Origin: Synergistaceae bacterium
GTDB taxonomy: Bacteria; Synergistota; Synergistia; Synergistales; Aminobacteriaceae
NCBI GenBank assembly: GCA_018436725.1
Contig: JAHDKT010000094.1
Coordinates: forward strand, 1 to 55,580
Direction of reading: 5' to 3'
DNA: 55,580 nucleotides
In this document: piece after piece, positions 43,441 through 52,250 of the stretch
Layout of the letters: each line of letters opens with the position of its first letter
How positions within the stretch are numbered: the stretch's first letter is position 1
Position numbers and translations under genes: made by a program
The notes under the pieces: generated by a model
Databases searched by the model: none
What the model saw: only the letters and a program-made list of their open reading frames with translations
Told to the model about the DNA's origin: nothing

Positions 43441-44817
43441 ATGGCGACGACGGAATACGTGGGCGTGCAGAGGATCGCCGGTCCCTTCACGATGCTCGGG
43501 GGCATCCCGCACGCGGGGTACGACGAGATCGTGGAGGTGCGCTCCCCCGACGGGCGGGTCCGCACGGGACGGGTGGCGCTGGTGAGCGAGAAGGCGACGC
43601 TGGTGCAGGTCTTCGCGGGGACGGAGGGGCTTGCGCCGGCGACGACGTCGGTGCGCTTCACGGGGCGGGAGCTGGAGATTTCGCTCTCCCCGTCGATGCT
43701 GGGGCGGACCTTCTCCGGCATGGGCGAGGCGCGCGACGGGTGCGGGCCGGTGCTGGGAGGCATCCGGCGGCCGGTGAGCGGCGCGGCGATCAACCCGATG
43801 GCGCGGGAGTACCCGAGGGACTTCATCTCGACGGGGATCTCGTCGCTCGACGTACTGCTGACGCTGATCCGGGGGCAGAAGCTGCCGATCTTCTCGGGGA
43901 ACGGCCTGCCGCACAACGCGCTCGCGGTGCAGATCGCCACGCAGTCGAAGCTGGTGGGGGCGGAGAACTTCGCGGTGGTCTTCGCGGGGATCGGCATCAA
44001 GCACGACGACGCGGCGTACTTCCGCGACAGGCTCGGAGCCGGGGGGCGCGGGGGGAACCTGGTGCTCTTCCTGAACCTCGCGGACGATCCCGTGATCGAG
44101 CGTATCGCGACGCCGAGGCTGGCGCTGACGACGGCGGAGTACCTGGCGTTCGACCTGGGGATGCACGTGCTGGTGATTCTCACGGACATGACGAGCTACT
44201 GCGAGGCGCTGCGCGAACTCTCCGTGGCGCGGGGGGAGGTGCCCAGCAGGAAGGGGTACCCGTCCTACCTCTACAGCGACCTGGCGTCGCTCTACGAGCG
44301 CGCAGGAGTACTACGGAACGGGCGCGGGAGCGTGACGCAGATCCCCATCCTCACGATGCCGAACGACGACATCACACACCCGATCCCCGACCTGACGGGC
44401 TTCATCACGGAGGGGCAGATCGTGCTGTCGCGCGACCTGGAGGCGCGGGGCGTCTACCCTCCGGTGGAGATACTTCCGAGTCTTTCGCGCCTGATGAAGG
44501 ACGGCATCGGCAAGGGGTACACGCGCGAGGACCATCCGGACCTCGCGGGGCAGCTCTTCGCCTCGTACAGCAGGGTGCACGAGGTGCGCGCCCTCGCGGG
44601 CGTGGTCGGGGCCGACGAGCTGAGCGCGACGGACAAGGCCTCGCTCTCCTTCGGCGACGCCTTCGAGCGCTCCTTCCTGAGCCAGGGCGCGGAGGAGAAC
44701 CGCGAGATCGGGCAGTCGCTCGACCTGGGGTGGGAGCTGCTCTCGGCGCTGCCGGTGCAGGAGCTGTCGCGCCTCTCGATGGAGGAGATCAAAAAGTACA
44801 TCGGGAAGAGCGTGTAG
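43441..44817 (+). CDS. ntpB: V/A-type ATP synthase regulatory subunit B
   Basis: 458 residues. [47 protein letters not shown] in place of a P-loop, and [37 protein letters not shown] follow the B-subunit pattern. It completes the A3B3 head. Two bases separate it from subunit A. Confidence 0.97.
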   Translation: MATTEYVGVQRIAGPFTMLGGIPHAGYDEIVEVRSPDGRVRTGRVALVSEKATLVQVFAGTEGLAPATTSVRFTGRELEISLSPSMLGRTFSGMGEARDGCGPVLGGIRRPVSGAAINPMAREYPRDFISTGISSLDVLLTLIRGQKLPIFSGNGLPHNALAVQIATQSKLVGAENFAVVFAGIGIKHDDAAYFRDRLGAGGRGGNLVLFLNLADDPVIERIATPRLALTTAEYLAFDLGMHVLVILTDMTSYCEALRELSVARGEVPSRKGYPSYLYSDLASLYERAGVLRNGRGSVTQIPILTMPNDDITHPIPDLTGFITEGQIVLSRDLEARGVYPPVEILPSLSRLMKDGIGKGYTREDHPDLAGQLFASYSRVHEVRALAGVVGADELSATDKASLSFGDAFERSFLSQGAEENREIGQSLDLGWELLSALPVQELSRLSMEEIKKYIGKSV

Positions 44818-44836
44818 TGCGGCCGGAGGGCTGGGA

Positions 44837-45574
44837 ATGAGCGCTCGGAAACCGCGCGAAGGCTCGTTGACGGTCGGCGGGCGGACGATTCCGTTCGCCG
44901 TGGACTACGGGAAGCGCAAGCATCTGCGCATCGTCGTGGAGGCGGAGCGGGGGGTTGAGGTGCGCGCTCCCCGCTCCGCGAGCTTCGCCGTCGTGATGGA
45001 GGCGGTGCAGCGGCGGGCCGGGTGGATCGCAGGGGCATTGGAACGAGTCCGCAACGCCGCGCTGCTCCACCCGAAGCCGTCGTACGCCGAGGGGGAGGAG
45101 CATCTTTTTCTGGGGGTCCCCTACCCGCTCGCTCTGTGCGGAGGGCGGGGCGTGGGCAAACTCTCGGGCGGGAGGCTGCTGCTGCGGGTGAGCTCGTCCT
45201 CCTCGGACGGCGAGGCGGTGAAGCGTTCTCTCAACAGGTGGTACGCGTCGCAGGCGGAAAGCGTCTTCGCGGCGAGCATGGCGCGCTGCCTCCCCCGATG
45301 CTCCGCGTTCGTGAAGAGCGCGCCCCCGATGAAGGCGCGGTTTCTTCGCGCGCGCTGGGGGAGCTGGTCGAGCGCGCGCGGCGTCGTGTTGAACACGCAT
45401 CTGCTGAAGGCTCCGCCCGAGTGCATCGACTACGTGCTGCTCCACGAACTCTGCCACGTCCGGCACCCGAACCACGGCAAGGGATTCTACGAGCTGCTGG
45501 AAAGCGTGTCCCCCGAGTGGAGGGCATTGAAGAAGCGGCTTGAGGAGACGGTCCGCCTGCGCCTCTTCGTGTGA
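44837..45574 (+). CDS. YgjP/SprT-like zinc metallopeptidase (DUF45)
   Basis: 245 residues. HELCHVRHPNHGKGFYEL (HExxH plus the third His) near 200 is the zinc site, preceded by RARWGSWSSARG, the YgjP WGSC-type motif with Trp instead of Cys. It follows subunit B by 19 bases and may be read through from the ATPase operon, but no functional link is known. The last 14 codons and a few bases after the stop recur at 46992-47044. Confidence 0.88.
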   Translation: MSARKPREGSLTVGGRTIPFAVDYGKRKHLRIVVEAERGVEVRAPRSASFAVVMEAVQRRAGWIAGALERVRNAALLHPKPSYAEGEEHLFLGVPYPLALCGGRGVGKLSGGRLLLRVSSSSSDGEAVKRSLNRWYASQAESVFAASMARCLPRCSAFVKSAPPMKARFLRARWGSWSSARGVVLNTHLLKAPPECIDYVLLHELCHVRHPNHGKGFYELLESVSPEWRALKKRLEETVRLRLFV

Positions 45575-45581
45575 GGGGGCG
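45529..45581 (+). repeat. 53-bp direct repeat, copy 1 (3' end of the metallopeptidase gene)
   Basis: Matches 46992-47044 at 50 of 53 bases. Covers the codons for KKRLEETVRLRLFV, the stop and GGGGGCG. Confidence 0.9.
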
Positions 45582-45660
45582 TCTTAGCTCTTTCTTTTCC
45601 CCCGAGCGTTCTCCCGGGCCGGAGCCGGCGATTTTCAAAGACGCTTGGGCAAGACGTTGC

Positions 45661-46881
45661 TCAAGCGTCCTTTTTCGGGTGCTTGTGTACAACCGCCTTG
45701 ACGGCGCTCCGGTCGACTTCGAATTCGAGCGGGGAGCTGCCGTTCGCCTCCAAGGCTCTCCGAGCGACGGCAATTCCTCTTCCGAAAGCCTGAACAAATC
45801 CGAACACCTTCATCACCTCGGCAAGATTCGGGTTCCGGTAGTCGGTAATCCCCGGCCTGCCGAAGTTCTCCCGAGTCACGTTGCCGTACGGCCCTCCCGG
45901 GCTGATGATTTCTATCCTGTCGTTGAACCAGTAGATCCGGACCGGCGTGTTCATCTTCTCGTAGGTTCTGTGGAGCACCGCGTTGTACAGCAGCTGCTGC
46001 AGCGCGGGAGGCGGGTAGTCGTAGGTCCGCTTCTCCGTGGGCGACGAGACGATATCCACGAACACCCGGTTATGCGCGGAGAGTTTCTGTCCGATCTTCG
46101 AGAGCATTTCTCTGAGCGGGCCGTCGACGTTTTCTTCGTCGATCACAGGATCGGCAAGCTCTTCGCCGTCTATGCGCAGAAATTGCACCGAGGCTCCGGG
46201 GAAGAAGGCGCGCGGACGCTTTCCCAGGGCAAGAATGCCGACGAGCGTTGGAACCGGATTGTCGGGGGAAACGATCATGCGGCAGCTCGCGAGCCGCTCT
46301 TCGTACGTTCTGTTGTTCGCTTCAAGAATCTCCGGCGCGAAGGCCGCAGGCAGATACTCGCTCTCGAAGAGCACTTTGGAAAGATCGTTCAGCGAGGCCT
46401 CCGGGACGGGGTGGAGGTCGAACGGCAGGTTTTTGTACCGCCTTTTTTCCGAGAGGATCCTCTCTTCCTGTTCGTTGGCGATGGAACGGCGCGATCCGGT
46501 ACGAACCCAGATGCGCCCCTCATATTTCACAGGCGGCATGTCCGACGGAAAGACAGTGACAACGGCCATCTCGCTCCCCTTGAGCGATCGTTTTTCCACC
46601 GTGCATACCGGCAGAGGAAGGATGTTGCCGTCGGTTTTCATATCTGCGAGAGAGCGAAGAAGCTCGTCGGAAACAGGATATCCGGATGGTTGGCCTGCAT
46701 CTCCGGCGCCTATGAAAAGCACTCCGGGACGGTTATGATCGGGCAGGTCGTTGGAGAAAGCGCAGACAGCCTGCCGCGCTTTTTTCGGCACATCCCCGCG
46801 GAAGGATTCCTTTCGTTCAACAAGATCGGATTCGAGGTCGTCGAGCATCCGCTCAAGCTCCTCATCCGAATAGACCGACAT
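45661..46881 (-). CDS. AlbA_2/Schlafen-type putative transcriptional regulator, ATP-binding
   Basis: 406 residues. The N-terminal AlbA_2 domain covers about 15-125 (ERKESFRGDVPKKARQ, VLFIGAGDAG, KYEGRIWVRTGSRR). The C-terminal HATPase_c_4-like half has PALQQLLYNAVLHRTY, DRIEIISPGGP and NPNLAEVMKVFGFVQAFGRG. Members are usually called ATP-binding or putative DNA-binding proteins; some belong to defence or stress loci. It lacks the C-terminal winged helix of its relative at 47602. AAGGTGG precedes the start. The gene sits between two copies of a 53-bp direct repeat. Confidence 0.85.
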   Translation of the reverse strand: MSVYSDEELERMLDDLESDLVERKESFRGDVPKKARQAVCAFSNDLPDHNRPGVLFIGAGDAGQPSGYPVSDELLRSLADMKTDGNILPLPVCTVEKRSLKGSEMAVVTVFPSDMPPVKYEGRIWVRTGSRRSIANEQEERILSEKRRYKNLPFDLHPVPEASLNDLSKVLFESEYLPAAFAPEILEANNRTYEERLASCRMIVSPDNPVPTLVGILALGKRPRAFFPGASVQFLRIDGEELADPVIDEENVDGPLREMLSKIGQKLSAHNRVFVDIVSSPTEKRTYDYPPPALQQLLYNAVLHRTYEKMNTPVRIYWFNDRIEIISPGGPYGNVTRENFGRPGITDYRNPNLAEVMKVFGFVQAFGRGIAVARRALEANGSSPLEFEVDRSAVKAVVHKHPKKDA

Positions 46882-46991
46882 CGCCGCACCACCTTTCAGC
46901 GAATTCGGGGCGGTGAAACGCATTGCCGCCCGATTTCCGTTTTCCCGTTTCTTAATAATAGCATGAACACATCGTTGTCCGGACACACACG

Positions 46992-47044
46992 GAAGAAGCA
47001 GCTGGAGGAGACGGTCCGCCTGCGCCTGTTCGTGTGAGGGGGCG
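46992..47044 (+). repeat. 53-bp direct repeat, copy 2 (orphan copy)
   Basis: Second copy of the metallopeptidase 3' end, including the stop codon, but with no gene in front of it. It lies 110 bases beyond the start of the AlbA_2 gene. One difference changes Arg to Gln; the others are silent. Confidence 0.9.
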
Positions 47045-47056
47045 GAGCTACAACAC

Positions 47057-47117
47057 CCCTTTCTTTCCATATTCGACAAGAACCGTGATTCGAAGTGATT
47101 CGAATTGGAAAGAACGG
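47057..47117. repeat. 61-bp element, copy A, upstream of AlbA_2 gene 1
   Basis: Matches 48940-49000 at 57 of 61 bases in the same orientation. It has inverted ends TTCTTTCCA (47061-47069) and TGGAAAGAA (47106-47114), with two GATTCGAA half-sites inside. It lies about 175 bases upstream of the AlbA_2 start at 46881. Confidence 0.85.
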
Positions 47118-47167
47118 TTGAATCTTCTCGAATACAAGCAGCTCGATGCAACGGCGGGGGCTTTTTC

Positions 47168-47584
47168 TTACATTCTTCTTGCGGCGTCGATTCCCAGGTG
47201 CTCCTTGATCGCCCGTTGCAGCAGCGCGGAGAAGTTCACCCCCGACGCCTCCGCCGCACGGTTCAGCCAGGCGGGGATGGTGAGCGTCTTCTTGGTCGCC
47301 CTCGTCTCCATATCCTCCCGTACCAGCGGCATCGGGGCTGTCACGAGAATGGTGCGGCGGCGGGGGCCGAGTTCAACGTCCGCCGGCCGGGAAGGCTGCG
47401 GGATGGGCTCTCCGTCCTCTTCCATTCCGTAGAGGTGCAGTTCAAGCGCCTCCGTTGCCTTTTTCACCGCTTCCGCATCGGAGTTCGCCTGGCTGACGCA
47501 CCCCGGCAGGTCCGGGAAGACGATGCCGATGCGCCCATCCGGATTATAATGAAGCACGGCGGGAAATTCATATCCGTCCTGCAT
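47168..47584 (-). CDS. HicB-family antitoxin-like protein, no HicA partner
   Basis: 138 residues. The N-terminal HicB fold has FPAVLHYNPDGRIGIVFPDLPGCVSQA, and EAVKKATEALELHLYGMEEDG follows. The C-terminal part (TIPAWLNRAAEASGVNFSALLQ) is a ribbon-helix-helix DNA-binding domain. In complete systems a HicA mRNA interferase of 60-80 residues adjoins; none fits in the 17 bases upstream or the sequence downstream. It may act as a lone regulator. Confidence 0.88.
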   Translation of the reverse strand: MQDGYEFPAVLHYNPDGRIGIVFPDLPGCVSQANSDAEAVKKATEALELHLYGMEEDGEPIPQPSRPADVELGPRRRTILVTAPMPLVREDMETRATKKTLTIPAWLNRAAEASGVNFSALLQRAIKEHLGIDAARRM

Positions 47585-47601
47585 GCGCGCGCACTCCTTT
47601 T

Positions 47602-48903
47602 CTACTCCACAACGCTGTACGCGGTGCTCTTCCCCCGGCCGGTTTTTTGAACCAGCTTCTTTTCGACAAGACCGTTCAAAACCCTGATCGCGCTGCTCTG
47701 CGACAATCCGAGAGCGGATTCTATCTCTTTTCGCGACGCCGCGCTTCGTCCCGTCATATACTTCAGAACCCGCGTTTCGGCGTCCGGAAGCGCATCTTCT
47801 CCCGTCGTCCGGTTGCTCCTGAAGTTAACGTTGGGCAGCGTGATCTTGAAGGCGTTGTCGGAGAGTTGGATTTCCGGCTGCGCTTCGTATCCGCGGTAGC
47901 ACTCCATGATTTTCGGCATTCCAGTACCGAACGCCTCTATCAGGCGCAGACGGTAGAAGATCTCCGCCAGCCTGGCGTTGCGGAGGACGGAGACGCCGAG
48001 CATCATATCGTCGTACCCTATCCCCTTCGGCAGTCCGCCGAGCGAGACGAACTCGATACGGTCGTCGAAGACGCTGACGAGCGTGCTTGCGCTGTAGGAG
48101 TAGTCGCGGTGCACAATGGCGTTGAGCAGCGCTTCGCGGAGGGCTTCCGGCGGATAGTCGCGGATGTCGATGCGCTTCAGGCCGGAAAACTCGGCCCGAG
48201 TGCGGTTGATGCGGTCGAGAGAGTCGTATATCTCTTCAAGCTGCTGCAACAACGAGCCGGAAAACTCCGCCCTGTCCTTGAACACCCTTTTGGAGGCCCC
48301 TTCGAAGACGGCGAGCCGGACCGTGTGGAGGCACTGGTCGGAGAGCAGCAGCGCCAGATTCGAAAACGCGCCGTCTTCGCCTATGAGGCCGAGCGTTCTC
48401 TTCTGCTCCGCGCCGAACCGGATCTTTTCCTCCCGGAATGCTCTCTCCGCGCTTCGAAACGTCAACTCCTGTATGAGCGACCGCGCGGTTTCGTAGCTGT
48501 CGCCGCTTGTCTCCCTGATCATCTTCAAAATAGCGCTCTCCGTCGCCGGAACAGTGGACGCTCCCTGTCTGATGAAGACACCCTCGGGGCGCACGCCCTT
48601 CCCCGCAAGATAGTACGGTCGCGCCGTCCCCCGCTGCACGTCGACGATAATAATTGGTTTACCCTCAACCTCCCTCGATTCGCAGAGCAGAAACATCGTG
48701 ACATCGGGCTTTATCGAATCCCTAACGGAATTCGTCACTTGCAGCATGACCGAATCGACGTCGGCAACTCCGACGACGGTTCCATCGTCGTCGACGCCGA
48801 TGCGTATCTCTCCTCCGTCCGTATTCGCAAAGGCGATGACGGTCTTTTTTATCTCCTCCGTGTACTCTCTCTTGAATTCGATCTTCAGACTTTCTCTGTT
48901 CAT
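47602..48903 (-). CDS. AlbA_2-type ATP-binding regulator with C-terminal winged helix
   Basis: 433 residues. AlbA_2 domain at the start (KIEFKREYTEEIKKTVIAFANTDGG, with EIRIGVDDDGTVVG), a HATPase_c_4 region with PPEALREALLNAIVHRDYSY and DRIEFVSLGGLPKG, and a final winged-helix unit (RKEIESALGLSQSSAIRVLNGLVEKKLV). Probable transcriptional regulator. GAGGTG lies eight bases upstream of the start. Related in layout to the protein at 45661, and both have the same 61-bp element upstream. Confidence 0.9.
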   Translation of the reverse strand: MNRESLKIEFKREYTEEIKKTVIAFANTDGGEIRIGVDDDGTVVGVADVDSVMLQVTNSVRDSIKPDVTMFLLCESREVEGKPIIIVDVQRGTARPYYLAGKGVRPEGVFIRQGASTVPATESAILKMIRETSGDSYETARSLIQELTFRSAERAFREEKIRFGAEQKRTLGLIGEDGAFSNLALLLSDQCLHTVRLAVFEGASKRVFKDRAEFSGSLLQQLEEIYDSLDRINRTRAEFSGLKRIDIRDYPPEALREALLNAIVHRDYSYSASTLVSVFDDRIEFVSLGGLPKGIGYDDMMLGVSVLRNARLAEIFYRLRLIEAFGTGMPKIMECYRGYEAQPEIQLSDNAFKITLPNVNFRSNRTTGEDALPDAETRVLKYMTGRSAASRKEIESALGLSQSSAIRVLNGLVEKKLVQKTGRGKSTAYSVVE

Positions 48904-48933
48904 TGGGACGCACCTCGCCGATAGTCTGTCCGT

Positions 48934-48962
48934 AGCATACCCTTTCTTTCCACATTTGACAA
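48934..48962 (-). promoter_or_regulatory. Promoter of AlbA_2 gene 2, within the repeat element
   Basis: Minus-strand TTGTCA (48957-48962), 17-base spacer, TATGCT (48934-48939). The -35 hexamer lies inside the 61-bp element, so a protein bound there would affect this promoter. Confidence 0.5.
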
Positions 48963-49000
48963 GAACCGTGATTCGAATTGATTCGAAGTGGAAAGAACGG
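48940..49000. repeat. 61-bp element, copy B, upstream of AlbA_2 gene 2
   Basis: Second copy of the element at 47057-47117, with the same inverted ends and two GATTCGAA sites. It lies 36 bases upstream of the start at 48903. The rest of the gap to 49123 holds an imperfect hairpin (49069-49093) that may end the aminotransferase transcript. Confidence 0.85.
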
Positions 49001-49123
49001 CGGGTGCATGCGGAACGCCGGAGGCGTTGCGATTCTCGGGGCGAACGATGTTTTGGCAAACAGCACAAGGGGAAGGAGCGCACGCCCCTCCCCCTCCGCA
49101 TGTCCTTCAAACGAATCCGCCCG

Positions 49124-50275
49124 TCAGAGCGACTTGACGAACTGCTCCATCCGGTCCATTCCCTTTTCCAGCATCTCCATCGAGCGGGTGCAGGCGATGC
49201 GGACGTACCCCTCGCCGCAGGCGCCGAAGGCCGATCCGGGGAGGGTGGCGACGCGCCCCTTCTCCAGCAGCCCCCACGCGAAGCGCTCGCTGTCCACCCC
49301 CGTGCCGCTGATGTCGGGGAAGAGGTAGAAGGCCCCCTCCGGCTCCGCGCAGGTGACGCCCTTCATCGCGTTGAGGCGCTTGGCAACGTAGGCGAGGCGG
49401 TCGCGGAAGACGCGCGCGCGCTCCTCCATCTTCGCGTCGTGGCGTTCGAGCGCGTAGAGGGCGGCGCGCTGGGTGGGCACGTTGACGCCGTAGGTCTGGT
49501 TCGCCCCGATGAGCGACATGACCTTGATCAGCGGCGCGGGGCCGATGGCGTACCCGATGCGCCACCCCGTCATACAGTGGCTCTTCGAGAGGCCTCCCAT
49601 GGTGAGGGTGCGCTCCTTCATGCCGGGGACGGTGGCGAAGGGGACGTGCTTCCCCGTGTAGACCATGGAGTCGTAGATTTCGTCGGAGAGGACGACAAGG
49701 TCGTGCTTCTCCGCGGCGCGGGCGATGGACTCCATCTGCTCGCGCTTCATTACGCGCCCCGTGGGGTTGCTGGGCGAGCAGATCATCAGCACGCGCGAGC
49801 GCGGCGTGACCAGCCGTTCGATGTCCTCCCCCGACGGGACGAACCCCTGCGCCTCGGTGGTGGGCAGATGGACCGCGACGCCCCGGTGCTGATGGATCTG
49901 TTCGAAGTAGGGGGAGAAGCAGGGCTCCGCGACGATCACCTCGTCCCCCGGGTTCAGCAGCGCCTGGAGCGCGAGGTGGACCGACTGGACGCCCCCCGCC
50001 ATGATCATGACCTCGTCGGGTGTGGACGAAAGGGCGTACCTGCGCTCCCAGTAGTTGCAGACGGCCTGCCGCACGTCCGGGTACCCCTGGATGGGGCCGT
50101 AGTGCGTGTACCCCTCCTTGGCGGCGCGGGCCGCAACGTCGACGATGTCGTGCTCCGTGTCGAAATCAGGCTCTCCTTCTCCCAGGTTGACCACGTCCGG
50201 AGTGGCCGCTGCCGCCTGGAAGAGCTTCAGCATCCCCGACGGCTTGATGTCGGCATACATTTCGGCGAACTTCAT
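49124..50275 (-). CDS. PLP-dependent class I aminotransferase
   Basis: 383 residues, fold-type I. NLGEGEPDFDTEHDIVD, MIMAGGVQSVHLALQALLNPGDEV, SPSNPTGRVM, VVLSDEIYDSMVY, the PLP Lys in MGGLSKSHCMTGWRIGY, and FRDRLAYVAKRL are the usual motifs. Substrate is unknown; branched-chain, aspartate-like and diamino acids are all possible. It is the last gene of the catabolic cluster, after an 81-base gap that contains a small hairpin. Confidence 0.92.
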   Translation of the reverse strand: MKFAEMYADIKPSGMLKLFQAAAATPDVVNLGEGEPDFDTEHDIVDVAARAAKEGYTHYGPIQGYPDVRQAVCNYWERRYALSSTPDEVMIMAGGVQSVHLALQALLNPGDEVIVAEPCFSPYFEQIHQHRGVAVHLPTTEAQGFVPSGEDIERLVTPRSRVLMICSPSNPTGRVMKREQMESIARAAEKHDLVVLSDEIYDSMVYTGKHVPFATVPGMKERTLTMGGLSKSHCMTGWRIGYAIGPAPLIKVMSLIGANQTYGVNVPTQRAALYALERHDAKMEERARVFRDRLAYVAKRLNAMKGVTCAEPEGAFYLFPDISGTGVDSERFAWGLLEKGRVATLPGSAFGACGEGYVRIACTRSMEMLEKGMDRMEQFVKSL

Positions 50276-50356
50276 ACTATCCTCTCCTCGTTCCGTTTCG
50301 CCTCCCCGTCGTACGGGGAGCGCCGCCCCCCGAGGAGAGCGGCGTGTTCTCCTAAT

Positions 50357-51217
50357 TCAGCGGTCCTCGTACTCCTTGAGCATGGCGGCGTACTCCTCCT
50401 CCATGCCCTTCCGCACGTGGTAGCAGTGCTCGTCGCCGGGGAACTTCCCCGTGTGCACGTCGTTCACGTACTCCTTGAACGCGTTCGTGATGGTCTCCGC
50501 CACGTTCGCGTACACCTTGACGAACTTCGGCGTGAACGCCTGGAACATCCCGATCATGTCCCCGCAGATCAACAGCTGTCCGTCGCACGGACCGCCCGCC
50601 CCGATCGAGTACACGGGGATTGTGAGCTTCTTCGCCAGAAACTGCGTCAGCTCCGGCGGCACCGCCTCGACGAGCAGCGCGAACGCTCCCGACTCCTCCA
50701 CCGCGAGCGCGTCCTCGATGACGTACCGCGCCGACTCGGGGTCCAGCCCCTGCGCCTTGAAGCCGCCCAGGGGGCCCGAACTCTGCGGCGTGAGGCCGAT
50801 GTGGCCGCACACCAATATCCCCGCGTCCGCGATGGCCCGGATGCGCGACTTGACGCGCACGCCGCCTTCGAGCTTGATGGCGTCCATGTCCGCTTCCTTC
50901 AGGAAGCGCACCGCGTTCGCCACGGCGTCGGCGTCGGAGATCTGGTACGAGCCGAACGGCATGTCGCCCATGACGAAGGTGTTCGGCGCGCCCCGGCGCA
51001 CGGCCTTGCAGTGGCTGATGCAGTCCTCCATGGTGACGGGGATGGTCCCCTGGTACCCGAGAGTGATCATGCCCAGCGAGTCGCCGACGAGGATCATGTC
51101 CATTCCGGCGGCCTCCGCGAAGCTCGCCATCGGGAAGTCGTAGGCGGTCACCCACGTCATCTGCTCCCCGTTCTTCTTCATGTTCACCAGATCGAGACGT
51201 CCTTTTTTCTTCGCCAT
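50357..51217 (-). CDS. panB: 3-methyl-2-oxobutanoate hydroxymethyltransferase
   Basis: 286 residues. MTWVTAYDFPMASFAEAAGMD, ILVGDSLGM (metal-binding Asp), FVMGDMPFGSYQ (second Asp), IKLEGG and LLVEAVPPELTQ with the catalytic Glu are PanB motifs. The enzyme adds a hydroxymethyl group from methylene-tetrahydrofolate to a 2-oxo acid in pantothenate synthesis. No panC or panD is near. The start at 51217 is preferred to 51223 because AAGGAG is seven bases from it. Its place in a catabolic operon is unusual. Confidence 0.93.
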   Translation of the reverse strand: MAKKKGRLDLVNMKKNGEQMTWVTAYDFPMASFAEAAGMDMILVGDSLGMITLGYQGTIPVTMEDCISHCKAVRRGAPNTFVMGDMPFGSYQISDADAVANAVRFLKEADMDAIKLEGGVRVKSRIRAIADAGILVCGHIGLTPQSSGPLGGFKAQGLDPESARYVIEDALAVEESGAFALLVEAVPPELTQFLAKKLTIPVYSIGAGGPCDGQLLICGDMIGMFQAFTPKFVKVYANVAETITNAFKEYVNDVHTGKFPGDEHCYHVRKGMEEEYAAMLKEYEDR

Positions 51218-51251
51218 GCTCATTCTCCTTTCCCCGCGCTGGGGGTTGTTC

Positions 51252-52250
51252 TCATTCGTCGCGGACGCTCTTCACCGCTTTCAGAAACGCGTCCGGGTCG
51301 ACGTTGTTCCCTGTGATCACCACTGCGGCCTTCGAGCCCTCCGGGAGGGAGACCGCGCCCGAGAGCAGCGCGCCGGGGCCGGTCGCCGCCGCGCCTTCCA
51401 CTGCCATTCCTTGCCGGCGGAGCATGAAGGCCATCCCGCGGGCGATCGCCGCCTCGGGGAGGAGGACGATGCGCTCCACGTGCCGCTTCACCAGCTCGAA
51501 GGTGTAGCGGTTCTCCGCCCCGATGCCGCCGAGCAGGCTGTCGGCCAGCGTGTCCGACTCGGGGAGCGTCACCGGACGCCCCGCCAGAAGGCTTGCGTGC
51601 ATTACGGCCCCCCGCTCCATCGAGAGACCGACTATCGGGACGCCGGGCCTGTTCGCCTTGACGGCGAGCGCGATCCCCGAGACCAGCCCTCCGCCCGACA
51701 CCGGGACGAGGAGTATGTCCACATCGGGGAGGTCCTCCAGCAGTTCGAGGCCGATGGTCCCCTGCCCGGCGATGACGAAGGGGTCGTCGAATGGATCCAC
51801 GATCACGAGCCCCTCCGCGGCCGAAAGCCTCCGGCACTCCGCCTCCGCGTCGTCCTGGCTGGAGCCCGCGATGCGCAGCTCCGCGCCCCACCGCCGGATG
51901 GCGTCCAGCTTGGCCTTGGGCACCCTGTCGGAGACGCAGACCACGGCGCGCACTCCGAGCCTTCCGGAGATGCAGGCGACGGCCTGCGCGTGGTTTCCGG
52001 TGGAGTAGGTAGTCACGCCCCTGCGCCGCTCCTCCTCGGAGAGCGAGAGCACCCTGTTGGCGGCGCCGCGTATCTTGAAGGCGCCCACCTCCTGAAGGTT
52101 TTCGAGCTTCAGGTACACCTCCGCGCCCGAAATTTCGGAGAGCCGGTGCGAGAAGACAAGCGGCGTCCTCCGGATGTACGGGGCGATCCGCTTCCGAGCC
52201 TCCCAGACGTCGGAAGCTTCGGGAAAAGGCACGCGCGTCCGCTCCTCCAT
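51252..52250 (-). CDS. Threonine-dehydratase-family enzyme, EutB-like
   Basis: 332 residues, PLP fold-type II. GAFKIRGAANR holds the PLP Lys, STGNHAQAVA binds substrate, and VSGGGLVSG the phosphate. No C-terminal ACT domain is present, so it is the catabolic type. VGLSMERGAVMHASLLAGRP and LADSLLGGIGAENRYTF are strikingly like EutB, the hydroxyectoine-utilisation dehydratase. EutB identity is inferred from memory of the family and from neighbours; a serine/threonine dehydratase is the fallback. ATGA overlap with ridA. Confidence 0.9.
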   Translation of the reverse strand: MEERTRVPFPEASDVWEARKRIAPYIRRTPLVFSHRLSEISGAEVYLKLENLQEVGAFKIRGAANRVLSLSEEERRRGVTTYSTGNHAQAVACISGRLGVRAVVCVSDRVPKAKLDAIRRWGAELRIAGSSQDDAEAECRRLSAAEGLVIVDPFDDPFVIAGQGTIGLELLEDLPDVDILLVPVSGGGLVSGIALAVKANRPGVPIVGLSMERGAVMHASLLAGRPVTLPESDTLADSLLGGIGAENRYTFELVKRHVERIVLLPEAAIARGMAFMLRRQGMAVEGAAATGPGALLSGAVSLPEGSKAAVVITGNNVDPDAFLKAVKSVRDE

